The notes under the pieces were generated by a model, which saw only the letters and a list, made by a program, of their open reading frames with translations, ran no database searches and was not told the origin of the DNA. The position numbers were made by a program, and so were the translations under genes. A stretch of DNA of 34,275 nt. Origin: Pseudomonadota bacterium (GTDB taxonomy: Bacteria > Pseudomonadota > Gammaproteobacteria > Burkholderiales > Methylophilaceae). The DNA lies in the NCBI GenBank assembly GCA_029549705.1, contig JAKPIR010000119.1:1-34275 (forward strand), read 5' to 3'. Below are positions 10,369 through 19,731 of the stretch, one piece after another (position 1 is the stretch's first letter; each line of letters starts with the position of its first letter).

Positions 10369-11107
10369 TTAGAGCCTCTTGTTGCTTCATCATGAGTTGC
10401 CCAATACCGTGTGCAGCTAAATCGAGCATAGCATTCATTGCAGTACGGTCAAACGGTTCGCCTTCCGCCGTTCCTTGTATCTCCACAAAGCCGCCATCTG
10501 CAGTCATCACCACATTCATATCCGTATCACAGTCAGAATCTTCAATATAATCCAAATCAAGTACAGGTTGACCTTTGTAAACACCAACTGAAATAGCCGC
10601 TACCGCCTGTTTTAGCGGGCTATTTTGTAGCTTACCCGTTTTAATTAGGTGGTTAACTGCATCAGCCAAAGCAACATAAGCGCCAGTGATACTGGCTGTT
10701 CTCGTGCCGCCATCTGCTTGAATCACATCGCAATCTATTTGTATGCTACGTTCACCTAATTTTTCTAAATCAATAATTGCCCGTAACGAGCGGCCAATTA
10801 AACGCTGAATTTCTTGTGTACGGCCAGACTGTTTACCTTTTGCCGCCTCTCTATCCATACGGCTACCCGTCGAGCGAGGTAGCATGCCATATTCTGCGGT
10901 CACCCAGCCCTGGCCCTTACCTTTTAAAAAGCCCGGCACTTTTTCATCTACACTGGCAGTGCAGAGCACGTGCGTGTCACCAAATTTGATTAGAACAGAA
11001 CCTTCAGCGTGCTTGGTATATTTGCGAATGATTTCAATATTACGTAATTGATTGCTGGCACGGGCACTTGGCCGATGGTTTTCTACATTGCTTGGTTTAG
11101 CCTGCAT
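10361..11107 (-). CDS. rph: Ribonuclease PH
   Basis: [80 protein letters not shown]. Confidence 0.98.
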   Translation of the reverse strand: MQAKPSNVENHRPSARASNQLRNIEIIRKYTKHAEGSVLIKFGDTHVLCTASVDEKVPGFLKGKGQGWVTAEYGMLPRSTGSRMDREAAKGKQSGRTQEIQRLIGRSLRAIIDLEKLGERSIQIDCDVIQADGGTRTASITGAYVALADAVNHLIKTGKLQNSPLKQAVAAISVGVYKGQPVLDLDYIEDSDCDTDMNVVMTADGGFVEIQGTAEGEPFDRTAMNAMLDLAAHGIGQLMMKQQEALSV

Positions 11108-11165
11108 GATTGAATCCTGATTATGATTAAAAAGCCACTTGGCTTAGCTACGTCTTAGCTTGACG

Positions 11166-12101
11166 TTATTTATCTTGTGAGGTCAGCTTGTTTTTTTGAA
11201 GCGCCCGTTGTATTTCATTGATGGTATTTTCAATGTCGTCATCTGAAAAATCATCAGTAAAAGTATCGTCACTACCTAAAATGTTACGTTTAACTGGGTT
11301 CATGATGGTAGTAGTGGCACCCATTGCCATTGTAATCGTGGATACGGCAAATGGGTCGCTGAGTTTATCGCCCCACTGTAGACCAATAGCACTCATATTG
11401 TCACCTTGCTCTTGGCTAACTAGTTCTGCTTTATTCAGTAGTGCGGTAACATTATCAGTAATAGAAGGACCATATAGCATGACTTTGATTTCATCATCGG
11501 TTAATGCACCCCAAACGCCATCTGTGCAAAGCAAAATGGTATCACCTTCAGCCAACTCTTGACGATCCGAGAGGTCGATTTTAGGTGGCGTATCACCCCC
11601 TAGGCAACTATATACTTTGTGGCGATATGGATGCGTGGTCATTTCACTTTTATTAATGATTCCTTTGTTATAGAGCGACTGAACAACAGAGTGATCTTCC
11701 GTACGATAGAGTAAGTGATTGTTACGAAAATGGTACAGTCTGGAGTCCCCCACATGGGCGCAATAGAGCATACCGCGCTGTACGATGGCTGCCACAATGG
11801 TCGTGCGGGGTGATTCAAGCATCTCACGTTCTTGCGTGAGTTGGTCGATCATGTCGTGAATTTGCTGGATGTGGTCAATTAAAAACTTAGCGGGGCTAGA
11901 AAGTGTAGGCACGGCCAAACGCTGAAAAGCTTCAGTCATGGTGGTGACCGCTAATTGCGCAGCCATTTCACCGTGCCGGTGCCCACCCATGCCGTCAGCT
12001 ACCACAAGTAGCAAGGCATCTTTGCTGTAAGAATAGGCCAGTCTGTCTTGGTTGTACTGGCGAGGCCCTTGCAGGCTATTTTGAAAAATAGTAAATTTCA
12101 T
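11166..12101 (-). CDS. PP2C-family protein serine/threonine phosphatase
   Basis: VVADGMGGHRHGEMAA, HVGDSRLYHFRNNHLLYRTEDHSVV, LLCTDGVWGALTDDEI, EQGDNMSAI; start overlaps the kinase stop. Confidence 0.95.
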   Translation of the reverse strand: MKFTIFQNSLQGPRQYNQDRLAYSYSKDALLLVVADGMGGHRHGEMAAQLAVTTMTEAFQRLAVPTLSSPAKFLIDHIQQIHDMIDQLTQEREMLESPRTTIVAAIVQRGMLYCAHVGDSRLYHFRNNHLLYRTEDHSVVQSLYNKGIINKSEMTTHPYRHKVYSCLGGDTPPKIDLSDRQELAEGDTILLCTDGVWGALTDDEIKVMLYGPSITDNVTALLNKAELVSQEQGDNMSAIGLQWGDKLSDPFAVSTITMAMGATTTIMNPVKRNILGSDDTFTDDFSDDDIENTINEIQRALQKNKLTSQDK

Positions 12102-13072
12102 TGAGATTTTTTGATGTTAATAGGGGTATTGAGTACGTCAGAAACCGGACTCTTCAGCACTTCAACAATTTTATCAAATCGACTTTTTTTCTTAGGTGTG
12201 GGCATGGATTTGAGTAGTGATTTTTGCAAAGAAAACACACTTTGCGGCCGCTTTAAATAATCTAGGCTCAAGCACTGATCAATGATTTCTAGTAGACTCT
12301 GTGAGTAATTTGACAACCCCAGTTTTACCGCGGGAACAAGCAGGTCGTTTTTTACGCGTAAATTAGCTGCAGCTGGCGAGGTGCGCGTCAAACAGGAATA
12401 CATGGTGGCGCCAATGCTGTAGATATCGCTCCATGGCCCTAACAAGTTGCGATCAAAATATTGTTCAGGTGGTGCAAATCCTGGCGTATAGCTGGGCGAT
12501 GATTTCGCCAGATTTTCGTTAAGTGCTTGTCTGGCAGAACCAAAATCAAGCAATACGGGCGACTCATCTAACCTAATATAAATATTGGCAGGTTTAATAT
12601 CTAAATGTAATAGCTTTTGCGCATGCACTTCACGCAAACCTTTCGCAAGCTGGCTAAATACCTGCCGAATAAAAATCTCTGAAACTAATTCAGTTTGTCC
12701 TAATATGTAATCCTGCAGTGACTTACCTTGCTCATACTGCATGACCATGTATACGGTTTCATTGGCACGAAAAAAATTAATGACGCGCACGATATTTCGA
12801 TGATCAATTTTTGCTAGCGATAACCCCTCATCAAAAAAGCATTTCAAACCATGCCTAAATAGAGCTGCATCATCTGGGTTGGGCATGACCGTTGCGCCAC
12901 CGCTTCGCAATGCAATTGAAGTAGGTAAATACTCTTTAATGGCAACAAGATTATTGTCATTATCATGCGCCAAATAGACAAAGCTAAAGCCTCCAGAACT
13001 TAAGACTTTATCAATTTTATAATCTTGAAGCTGGTAGCCATTAGGTAAGGCTAAATTTTTAGTTGAAGACAC
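12098..13072 (-). CDS. Serine/threonine protein kinase
   Basis: Gly-rich loop (VLSSGGFSFVYLA), VAIKEYLP, catalytic loop LLHLDIKPANIYI, VLLDFGSAR, APPEQY, WSDIYSIGATMY. Confidence 0.95.
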   Translation of the reverse strand: MSSTKNLALPNGYQLQDYKIDKVLSSGGFSFVYLAHDNDNNLVAIKEYLPTSIALRSGGATVMPNPDDAALFRHGLKCFFDEGLSLAKIDHRNIVRVINFFRANETVYMVMQYEQGKSLQDYILGQTELVSEIFIRQVFSQLAKGLREVHAQKLLHLDIKPANIYIRLDESPVLLDFGSARQALNENLAKSSPSYTPGFAPPEQYFDRNLLGPWSDIYSIGATMYSCLTRTSPAAANLRVKNDLLVPAVKLGLSNYSQSLLEIIDQCLSLDYLKRPQSVFSLQKSLLKSMPTPKKKSRFDKIVEVLKSPVSDVLNTPINIKKSQ

Positions 13073-13277
13073 TGAGTTATCGTTTTTAAAAAATGGGTTT
13101 GAATAAAATTTTCTTAACGCTAAATTGGGTAATATATTCCATTAAACTTAGAGTACATTCAGCAATATAACGCGTAATTGATTGTAATTAAAGTTATTTG
13201 CCATTATTTTGGCATGAAATCATTGCGATTTGATACCATGATGCAAATTTTATTTAATTTTTTTTAGGAATTGATGC

Positions 13278-14144
13278 ATGACTTACAGTATGACGGGCTT
13301 TGCGGCACTCGAAAAACCGATTCACAATGCGACATTGTTGCTGGAACTGCGGGCTGTGAATAGCCGTTATTTAGATTTACATTTTAAATTAGATGAAAAT
13401 TTAAGAGGGTTTGAACCAACGATACGTGAGTTAATCAGTGCGCAATTAAATCGGGGTAAAGTTGAGTGTAAAGTGAATTTAATTCAGCGGCCGCAATTGA
13501 ATCAGGAAACAGCGCTTGATGGCACAGTGATGCAGCAACTGGCAGCAATGCAATTACAGGCCAAAGCCTACTTTCCATCTAGCCGTGAGCTAAGTATGGC
13601 GGATATTCTTCGCTGGCCAGGAGTTGTGCTCACGCAAGGCGTTGACCAGGATTTATTAGTAGAAGAGATTAAACAATTAGTGCAACAGGGTTTACATGAC
13701 TTAAAAGCCTCACGCGCGCGCGAGGGCGACAAACTTAAAATGTTGATTCTAGATCGCATCCATCAAATGGAAATGTTGGTTGAAAAGGTAAAACCCCTAT
13801 TGCCAACACTTGCGAAAGAATATCAGACCAAACTTGAAAATAAATTGCAGGAAACTTTAAAAAGCATTGATCCAGAGCGCATAGCGCAAGAACTGGTGTT
13901 GTTTACACAGCGTATTGATGTAGACGAAGAGCTCAGTCGGTTAACCGCGCATGTGTCAGAAATCAAGCGTATTTTGAATAGTGACGCACCCGCCGGTAAA
14001 CGCCTTGATTTTTTAATGCAAGAACTCAACCGTGAAGCCAATACACTGGGCTCAAAATCCGTATCAACGCAAACGTCGCAAGTGTCGATGGAACTCAAGG
14101 TCCTCATAGAGCAGATGCGCGAGCAGATACAGAATATTGAGTAA
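13278..14144 (+). CDS. yicC: YicC-family endoribonuclease-like protein
   Basis: MTYSMTGFAALE start; ELRAVNSRYLDLHFKL; C-terminal GKRLDFLMQELNREANTLGSKS. Confidence 0.95.
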   Translation: MTYSMTGFAALEKPIHNATLLLELRAVNSRYLDLHFKLDENLRGFEPTIRELISAQLNRGKVECKVNLIQRPQLNQETALDGTVMQQLAAMQLQAKAYFPSSRELSMADILRWPGVVLTQGVDQDLLVEEIKQLVQQGLHDLKASRAREGDKLKMLILDRIHQMEMLVEKVKPLLPTLAKEYQTKLENKLQETLKSIDPERIAQELVLFTQRIDVDEELSRLTAHVSEIKRILNSDAPAGKRLDFLMQELNREANTLGSKSVSTQTSQVSMELKVLIEQMREQIQNIE

Positions 14145-14154
14145 TATTTCAGCT

Positions 14155-14175
14155 AATACATGTGGACCATGTATT
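14155..14175. terminator. Candidate bidirectional hairpin between convergent yicC and diguanylate cyclase genes
   Basis: Perfect 8-bp stem AATACATG-TGGAC-CATGTATT in the 33-bp convergent gap; AT-rich, no strong T-tract. Confidence 0.4.
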
Positions 14176-14177
14176 CT

Positions 14178-16004
14178 TTATATGGTCGGAATCTCAGCGC
14201 CAACCACACGATTTCTGCCAGACTGCTTGGCGATGTAGAGTGCCGCATCAGCCCTAGGCAAGACAGAATCAATATTCTCACCAGTGAGTCTTTCGGCAAC
14301 ACCAGCACTAAAGGTAATCAGCACGCGTTCATTGTTGTGTAGAAAGAAGTTTTTGGTAAGGTCGCGCTGTATCCCGGTAACCACATTCACAGCATCATTT
14401 TGTTTTGAGCCTGGCAGTAGGATGACAAATTCTTCACCACCATAACGTGCCAGCACATCAGTGCTGCGAAGGATGCTTTTAACCACTTTGGCCAGATGTG
14501 CGAGTGCCGTATCGCCCGTGGAGTGACCCATGGTATCGTTGATTTTTTTGAAATGATCAATATCGAGCATGGCGAGCGAGATGGGCGTATTGTGGCGGTC
14601 GGCACGTTCAAATTCTCGATCAATCGCATCATCCATGCCTCGTCGATTAAGTGCACCGGTTAAAAAGTCTTGGTGTGCAACTTCGCTAATGTAATCGAGC
14701 TTGGCGGACAATTCATTGATTTGCTTTTCAGCTTCTTCAACTTTTTTCTGAGTTTCTTCGAAGGCATTGTGTGAATTTTGCGCATCCGCGTTCATTTCAC
14801 GAATATCCCCCACCAAATTTTGCAAAATGGTATTCAGTTGCGTAATGTCTTCGGTTTCTGAAATTTGCGCTTGATACTGATTGATTTTGGCTTGATAAGT
14901 GCCAGTGCTTCTTGAAATATCTGCCAAACCGCTAACAAAGCTGCTCATCATGCCCTTGAGCGTTTCTTTAGCAGCAACAAGGCCTGGTTTAATGTTTGAT
15001 TGCTTATAGATGAGTTCTTTTAGGCTGCTTTCAGCATTATAAACGGTGTCAATATCCAGCGGTTTTGAAATAATATCCTGCACAATTGCAATTTGACCAT
15101 GTAGCCATTTATCTTCTATCGTCAGTTCACCCATGCTGGAAACCAGCAAACGCAGCATTTGTACCAATGACTCCTGCATGCGGTGTTGTGCATCGTTACG
15201 CATCTCGGCACGCAAAATGAACGATTTCAGTGTTTCACCTAATGCATTGACCTCTTCAACCGTGTTGGCTGCCTGGGCGAGACGAATGACATTCTCGATT
15301 TTATTCGAGGCGGCCGGTATGTCTGAAAATTGGGGTAAAACAACAAGCTTGATAGCTCTTGTGAGTAAGTCTCGCCAAGCTATAGTGAGTGCTTGCTCAC
15401 TCTCGGTTAATACTACAGCTGCTTGTGCCGGCGAATTTTTTTGAGTTGCCGTGACGGTTTCAATATCTGTTGTTGATTGAGTCTGGCTTCCTGTCGCGCT
15501 GCTGGCAGTTGTTGATGGCTGCCCCTCACCCCATGAGGTGATGAGTGCCTGAATTTTCTCACCTAGTTGGCTAGGGTCATTGGCAAAGTTGATAATAACG
15601 CGATTGAGCCCCTCTTTTTTACGGCTCAAGGTGATGCCTGTGTGGTTCACATCGAGCTGTTTCAGCAAATGGCGCAAAAGCGAGGGCCAATTCACACCAT
15701 CGGCCTCATTGGCGCTGGTGGGCATGAGTTTACGTAATTGGTCTTCTAGACTCTCAGCGTCACGCTTTTTAATGAAGGTGGCAATTTTTTGTGAGGTAGC
15801 GAGGTACTTGGGCCTGTCTTTACCGAGTTCCGTTAATACCTTTTCTAAAGATTTGCCGAGCACTTCTGCGTTATCAACGGATTTAATCCCAGCAATTTCA
15901 TCATACACACGGCGATAGTTTTCGGGCGTGGGCGGGCTCTGGCTTTTAGAAAGCTGAATCAGCGTCTGGCGCGCCAGTTCTAGAGGCGTTAATTTTTTAT
16001 CCAT
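14178..16004 (-). CDS. Diguanylate cyclase (GGDEF domain, canonical I-site)
   Basis: HQDFLTGALNRRGMDDAIDREFERADRHNTPISLAMLDIDHFKKINDTMGH and RSTDVLARYGGEEFVILLPGS: GGEEF A-site with RxxD five residues upstream. Confidence 0.94.
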   Translation of the reverse strand: MDKKLTPLELARQTLIQLSKSQSPPTPENYRRVYDEIAGIKSVDNAEVLGKSLEKVLTELGKDRPKYLATSQKIATFIKKRDAESLEDQLRKLMPTSANEADGVNWPSLLRHLLKQLDVNHTGITLSRKKEGLNRVIINFANDPSQLGEKIQALITSWGEGQPSTTASSATGSQTQSTTDIETVTATQKNSPAQAAVVLTESEQALTIAWRDLLTRAIKLVVLPQFSDIPAASNKIENVIRLAQAANTVEEVNALGETLKSFILRAEMRNDAQHRMQESLVQMLRLLVSSMGELTIEDKWLHGQIAIVQDIISKPLDIDTVYNAESSLKELIYKQSNIKPGLVAAKETLKGMMSSFVSGLADISRSTGTYQAKINQYQAQISETEDITQLNTILQNLVGDIREMNADAQNSHNAFEETQKKVEEAEKQINELSAKLDYISEVAHQDFLTGALNRRGMDDAIDREFERADRHNTPISLAMLDIDHFKKINDTMGHSTGDTALAHLAKVVKSILRSTDVLARYGGEEFVILLPGSKQNDAVNVVTGIQRDLTKNFFLHNNERVLITFSAGVAERLTGENIDSVLPRADAALYIAKQSGRNRVVGAEIPTI

Positions 16005-16258
16005 AATTTAACGGTTGCGTTTGCAGTCAATTTGTTGTTTGAATTTTGTGAGGCTACCCATATTAGACGCCATCATACCGAGTTAAGCAACAATTCAATT
16101 ACTTGATTAAGCGGGTGATATTGGGTTTATTACCGTGTTGGCGGATGATTCAAACGCAAATATACGAGCGTGAAAATGATAAAAAATAAACCGATTGCAT
16201 ATAAAAATACAAAATAAATTTGCACAAATTGTGAGGATTTTAAATACAAACCTTTTTT

Positions 16259-16370
16259 GATGCTCTGTACCAGTGCTTGGCATCACCATTCTCGCTAAGT
16301 GCTAAAGCACTAAGTCGAATGCGAAAGCCTTTATTTATAAGGCTTGCAGAGCATCAATTTTTTCTCGGGA
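16259..16370 (+). repeat. Composite copy (copy 2) of the palindromic terminator-like element, split by a ~56-bp hairpin-bearing insertion
   Basis: GATGCTCTG (16259-16267) pairs with CAGAGCATC (16347-16355); inner AAGCCTT-TATTTAT-AAGGCTT retained; AATTTTTTCTCGGG tail. Segment 16268-16323 is absent from the other copies. Confidence 0.7.
16287..16329. repeat. Second hairpin repeat element, copy A
   Basis: CTCGCTAAGTGCTAAAGCACTAAGTCGAATGCGAAAGCC aligns 33/39 with 22654-22692; flanking CATT/AATG stem. Confidence 0.6.
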
Positions 16371-16494
16371 GAAATGTGTAATGAAGTGTGGTTTTTTTAA
16401 GCGCCTCATTTGCGCTGCGGTGGAAGTTTCGTGCATCAAAAACTTCGGTAAAAATGGTATGATTTTAAAACATAAGAGTGCAAAAGAATTCACG

Positions 16495-17106
16495 ATGACA
16501 ACAGGCAATTTATTTATCATAACAGCGGCATCCGGTGCGGGTAAAACCAGCCTGATTAAGGCGCTACTAGCAAAAGATTCCCAATTAAAATTGTCTATTT
16601 CGCATACCACGCGCAAGCCTAGAGCCAGTGAAATAGACGGAGTAGATTATCATTTTGTTGATGATGCAACGTTTTTAAGCATGCTGGGTGAAGCGCAGTT
16701 TTTAGAAAGCGCACAAGTGCATGATGCACGTTACGGCACATCGCAGGCGGCGGTGGAAGGGCCACTAAAAGCAGGTTATGACTTAGTGCTAGAAATCGAC
16801 TGGCAAGGTGCAGAGCAAGTCCGCCGTTTGTATCCGCAAGCAACGAGCATTTTTATTTTGCCGCCTTCAATCGAGGCGCTAGAACGCAGGCTGACCGGGC
16901 GCGCGCAAGATAGTTCCGAGGTCATTGCTAAACGGTTGGCTGCCGCCCGCGAGGAAATGCGGCATGTAAGTGCGTTTGATTATGTTACAATCAACGATGA
17001 TTTTGACGTAGCACTTCAAGACATTAGCGCAATTATTCGCGCACAACGGCTTAGGGGCATTGCACAGTTGCAGCGTTACGCTAGCCTGATTCAATCACTG
17101 ACATAG
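16495..17106 (+). CDS. gmk: Guanylate kinase (ORF track begins at 16381; likely start ATG 16495)
   Basis: [26 protein letters not shown]-loop, [53 protein letters not shown]. Confidence 0.96.
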   Translation: MTTGNLFIITAASGAGKTSLIKALLAKDSQLKLSISHTTRKPRASEIDGVDYHFVDDATFLSMLGEAQFLESAQVHDARYGTSQAAVEGPLKAGYDLVLEIDWQGAEQVRRLYPQATSIFILPPSIEALERRLTGRAQDSSEVIAKRLAAAREEMRHVSAFDYVTINDDFDVALQDISAIIRAQRLRGIAQLQRYASLIQSLT

Positions 17107-17144
17107 CACATTCAAAATTATTTAATTATTCATTAGGAAACACC

Positions 17145-17351
17145 ATGGCACGTATTACAGTAGATGATTGCTTAGACCAAATTCCAAACCGTTTTCAGTT
17201 AACGTTAGTGGCCGCTTACCGTGCGCGTCAATTACATAATGGGGCTGAGCCACTCATCAACACACAAGGCTTGCGCGATAAAACTACGGTTATTGCATTG
17301 CGTGAAATCGCCGCTGGTAAAGTAGGCGTCGAGATTTTACTGCCGCGCTAA
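17145..17351 (+). CDS. rpoZ: RNA polymerase omega subunit
   Basis: [30 protein letters not shown]; between gmk and spoT. Confidence 0.97.
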   Translation: MARITVDDCLDQIPNRFQLTLVAAYRARQLHNGAEPLINTQGLRDKTTVIALREIAAGKVGVEILLPR

Positions 17352-17376
17352 TTGTTAAACGCGCGGTGAACATGTT

Positions 17377-19680
17377 ATGCCCAGAACCGCAAAACATTCT
17401 CAGGCGGATTCATCCAAAGCAGATTTAGAAAAATCAGCTTTAGCCATACTTTCACAAGCGCCTTTGCTGCCAGCTGACAGCGAAGATTCAGCACTCAGCT
17501 TACTCCTTAAACAATACCTCAAGCCTCAGGACGTGGCCCTAGTCCGCGAGGCTTATCGCTTTGCATTTGCCGCGCATGATGGCGTGGTGCGTAAAACGGG
17601 CGAGCCCTACATCACGCATCCTGTGTCTGTAGCTTGTATTTTGGCCGATTTGCACATGGATGTGCCGACTATTCTTGCGGCATTGCTACATGATGTGGTG
17701 GAAGATACCGCAATTACAGCTCAGGAAATTAAAGAAAAATTCGGCGCACAGGTTGCTGAATTAGTCGATGGGGTGACTAAACTCGATAAAATTGAATTTC
17801 AAAGTGCGAGTCAGGCACAGGCCGAAAACTTTAGAAAAATGTTGCTGGCCATGAGCCAGGATGTGCGGGTGATTTTAGTAAAACTGGCTGACAGACTGCA
17901 TAACATGCAAACACTCACCGCCATGAAACCTGAATCGCGTAAGCGCATTGCCAAAGAAACCTTAGAAATTTATGCGCCCATTGCTAATCGTCTTGGTTTA
18001 AATTTAATCTATCAAGAGCTTGAAGATTTAAGCTTTAAAGCGCTTTATCCTATGCGCTATCGTGTGCTAACGCAGGTGATTAAAGCCGCGCGCGGCAATC
18101 GCAAAGAAGTGATTAGCAAAATTCTGGAAAGCATACAAAATAAACTCAAAGAAGCTGGCATTGAAGCTGAAGTTACTGGCCGAGAAAAACATCTGTATAG
18201 CATCTATAAAAAGATGGCGGGTAAAACCAATTCATTTTCGCAAATTTATGATATTTACGGTTTTCGCGTGGTGGTGAAAGATTTACCAACCTGCTATTTA
18301 ACACTGGGTGCACTGCACGGGCTTTTCAAGCCGATTCCGGGTAAGTTCAAGGACTATATCGCCATTCCCAAAGCCAATGGCTACCAGTCATTACATACAA
18401 CGTTATTTGGCCCGTTTGGTACGCCGATTGAAGTGCAAATTCGTAGCATTGACATGCATAATGTGGCTAACGCAGGCGTAGCGGCGCATTGGTTATATAA
18501 GTCGAGTGATGCGGAGCTCACCGCACTGCAACAGCAAACGCATCAATGGCTGCAGCGGCTGTTGGAAATTCAAACGGAAAGCGTTGATTCTCTGGAGTTC
18601 TTAGAGCATATCAAGGTTGATCTTTTTCCTGATGAAGTTTATGTATTTACGCCCAAAGGTAATATTTTGGCCCTGCCACGTGGCTCAACGGCAGTAGACT
18701 TTGCTTATGCCGTGCATACCGATGTGGGCAATAGTTGTGTGGCCGTTAAAATCAATCAAGAATTGGCACCGCTACGTACAGAGTTAAAAAATGGCGATCA
18801 TGTGGAAATTATCACTGCGGCACTATCTAAACCGAATGCGGCTTGGCTAAATTACGTCAAAACAGGCAAAGCGCGTTCCCATATTCGGCATTATCTTAAA
18901 ACCATGCAGTCGGAAGAGTCGACCCACATTGGCGAACGCATGTTGAATCAAGCCTTGCGCGCCATGCATGTGGAGCCTTCAGCCGTAAAAGAAAAACAAT
19001 GGGATAAGCTCATTCGCGATTACAGTGTAAAAAATAAACAAGAAATTCTGACTGACATTGGCTTAGGCAAGCGGCAGAGTGTGATGGTGGCGCATCAACT
19101 ATTGGCCATTGATGAAAAACAGTCTGCGGACGCCACTGAAGGAGTGGTGAGCAAGCTTTTTGGTAGAATATTCGGCAAAAGTAATAAAAAGCCGCTTAAT
19201 ACCATTACCATTCGCGGTTCTGAGGGCATGAGCGTGCAGTTTGCCGCGTGCTGCCGGCCTATTCCCGGTGACCCGATTCTTGGTTTTATCAATAAAGACA
19301 AAGGCTTAATTATTCATACGCATGATTGCCCCGCCATCAGAAAATTTAGCTTGGACCCGGAAAAGTGGCTGGATGTTGAGTGGGATTCAGACAGCAAGCG
19401 TTTGTTTAAAGTAAATCTGAAGCTCGTTGCAGAGAATAAACCCGGCATGCTGGCGATGATTGCCGCCATTATTGCCGAGGCTGGCTCAAATATTGATAAT
19501 GTGAGCATGGAGGAATCTGACAACAGCGTATATACGGGGCTTAACTTTACCGTGCAAGTGCGCGACCGCGTGCATCTGGCAGAGCTCATGCGCGCCTTAC
19601 GCAAAGTACCCAATGTGGTTCGTATCAACCGCGCCAAAGGCAATTCAACGGCAAATGGCACACAGCAGGTTTCACAATAA
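17377..19680 (+). CDS. spoT: Bifunctional (p)ppGpp synthetase/hydrolase
   Basis: HD motif with HDVVEDT (hydrolase-competent), synthetase region (IYDIYGFRVVV, KFKDYIAIPKANGYQSLHTTL), TGS (YVFTPKGNILALPRGSTAVDFAYAVHTDVG), C-terminal ACT. Confidence 0.97.
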   Translation: MPRTAKHSQADSSKADLEKSALAILSQAPLLPADSEDSALSLLLKQYLKPQDVALVREAYRFAFAAHDGVVRKTGEPYITHPVSVACILADLHMDVPTILAALLHDVVEDTAITAQEIKEKFGAQVAELVDGVTKLDKIEFQSASQAQAENFRKMLLAMSQDVRVILVKLADRLHNMQTLTAMKPESRKRIAKETLEIYAPIANRLGLNLIYQELEDLSFKALYPMRYRVLTQVIKAARGNRKEVISKILESIQNKLKEAGIEAEVTGREKHLYSIYKKMAGKTNSFSQIYDIYGFRVVVKDLPTCYLTLGALHGLFKPIPGKFKDYIAIPKANGYQSLHTTLFGPFGTPIEVQIRSIDMHNVANAGVAAHWLYKSSDAELTALQQQTHQWLQRLLEIQTESVDSLEFLEHIKVDLFPDEVYVFTPKGNILALPRGSTAVDFAYAVHTDVGNSCVAVKINQELAPLRTELKNGDHVEIITAALSKPNAAWLNYVKTGKARSHIRHYLKTMQSEESTHIGERMLNQALRAMHVEPSAVKEKQWDKLIRDYSVKNKQEILTDIGLGKRQSVMVAHQLLAIDEKQSADATEGVVSKLFGRIFGKSNKKPLNTITIRGSEGMSVQFAACCRPIPGDPILGFINKDKGLIIHTHDCPAIRKFSLDPEKWLDVEWDSDSKRLFKVNLKLVAENKPGMLAMIAAIIAEAGSNIDNVSMEESDNSVYTGLNFTVQVRDRVHLAELMRALRKVPNVVRINRAKGNSTANGTQQVSQ

Positions 19681-19731
19681 ACGCCAGCTGAGCCACGTAC
19701 AGTAATGCATTAACCGGCGATTACTGTTTAT

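Noticed and set aside
13199-13214. TGCCA-TTATTT-TGGCA inverted repeat upstream of yicC
   Set aside because: Only 5 bp and AT-rich context; expected by chance in a window this size.
16107-16289. 60-aa minus-strand ORF upstream of the diguanylate cyclase
   Set aside because: AT-rich intergenic reading frame that starts inside the composite palindrome; no recognisable protein features.
16381-16494. N-terminal extension of Gmk in the ORF track (MKCGFFKRLICAAVEV...)
   Set aside because: Not Gmk-like; canonical start [19 protein letters not shown] is at 16495. Kept only as a leader-region question.
19314-19661. Minus-strand 115-aa ORF inside spoT and similar antisense ORFs in recG, ubiA, argC and M23 genes
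   Set aside because: Overlap strongly conserved coding sequence and lack domain signals.
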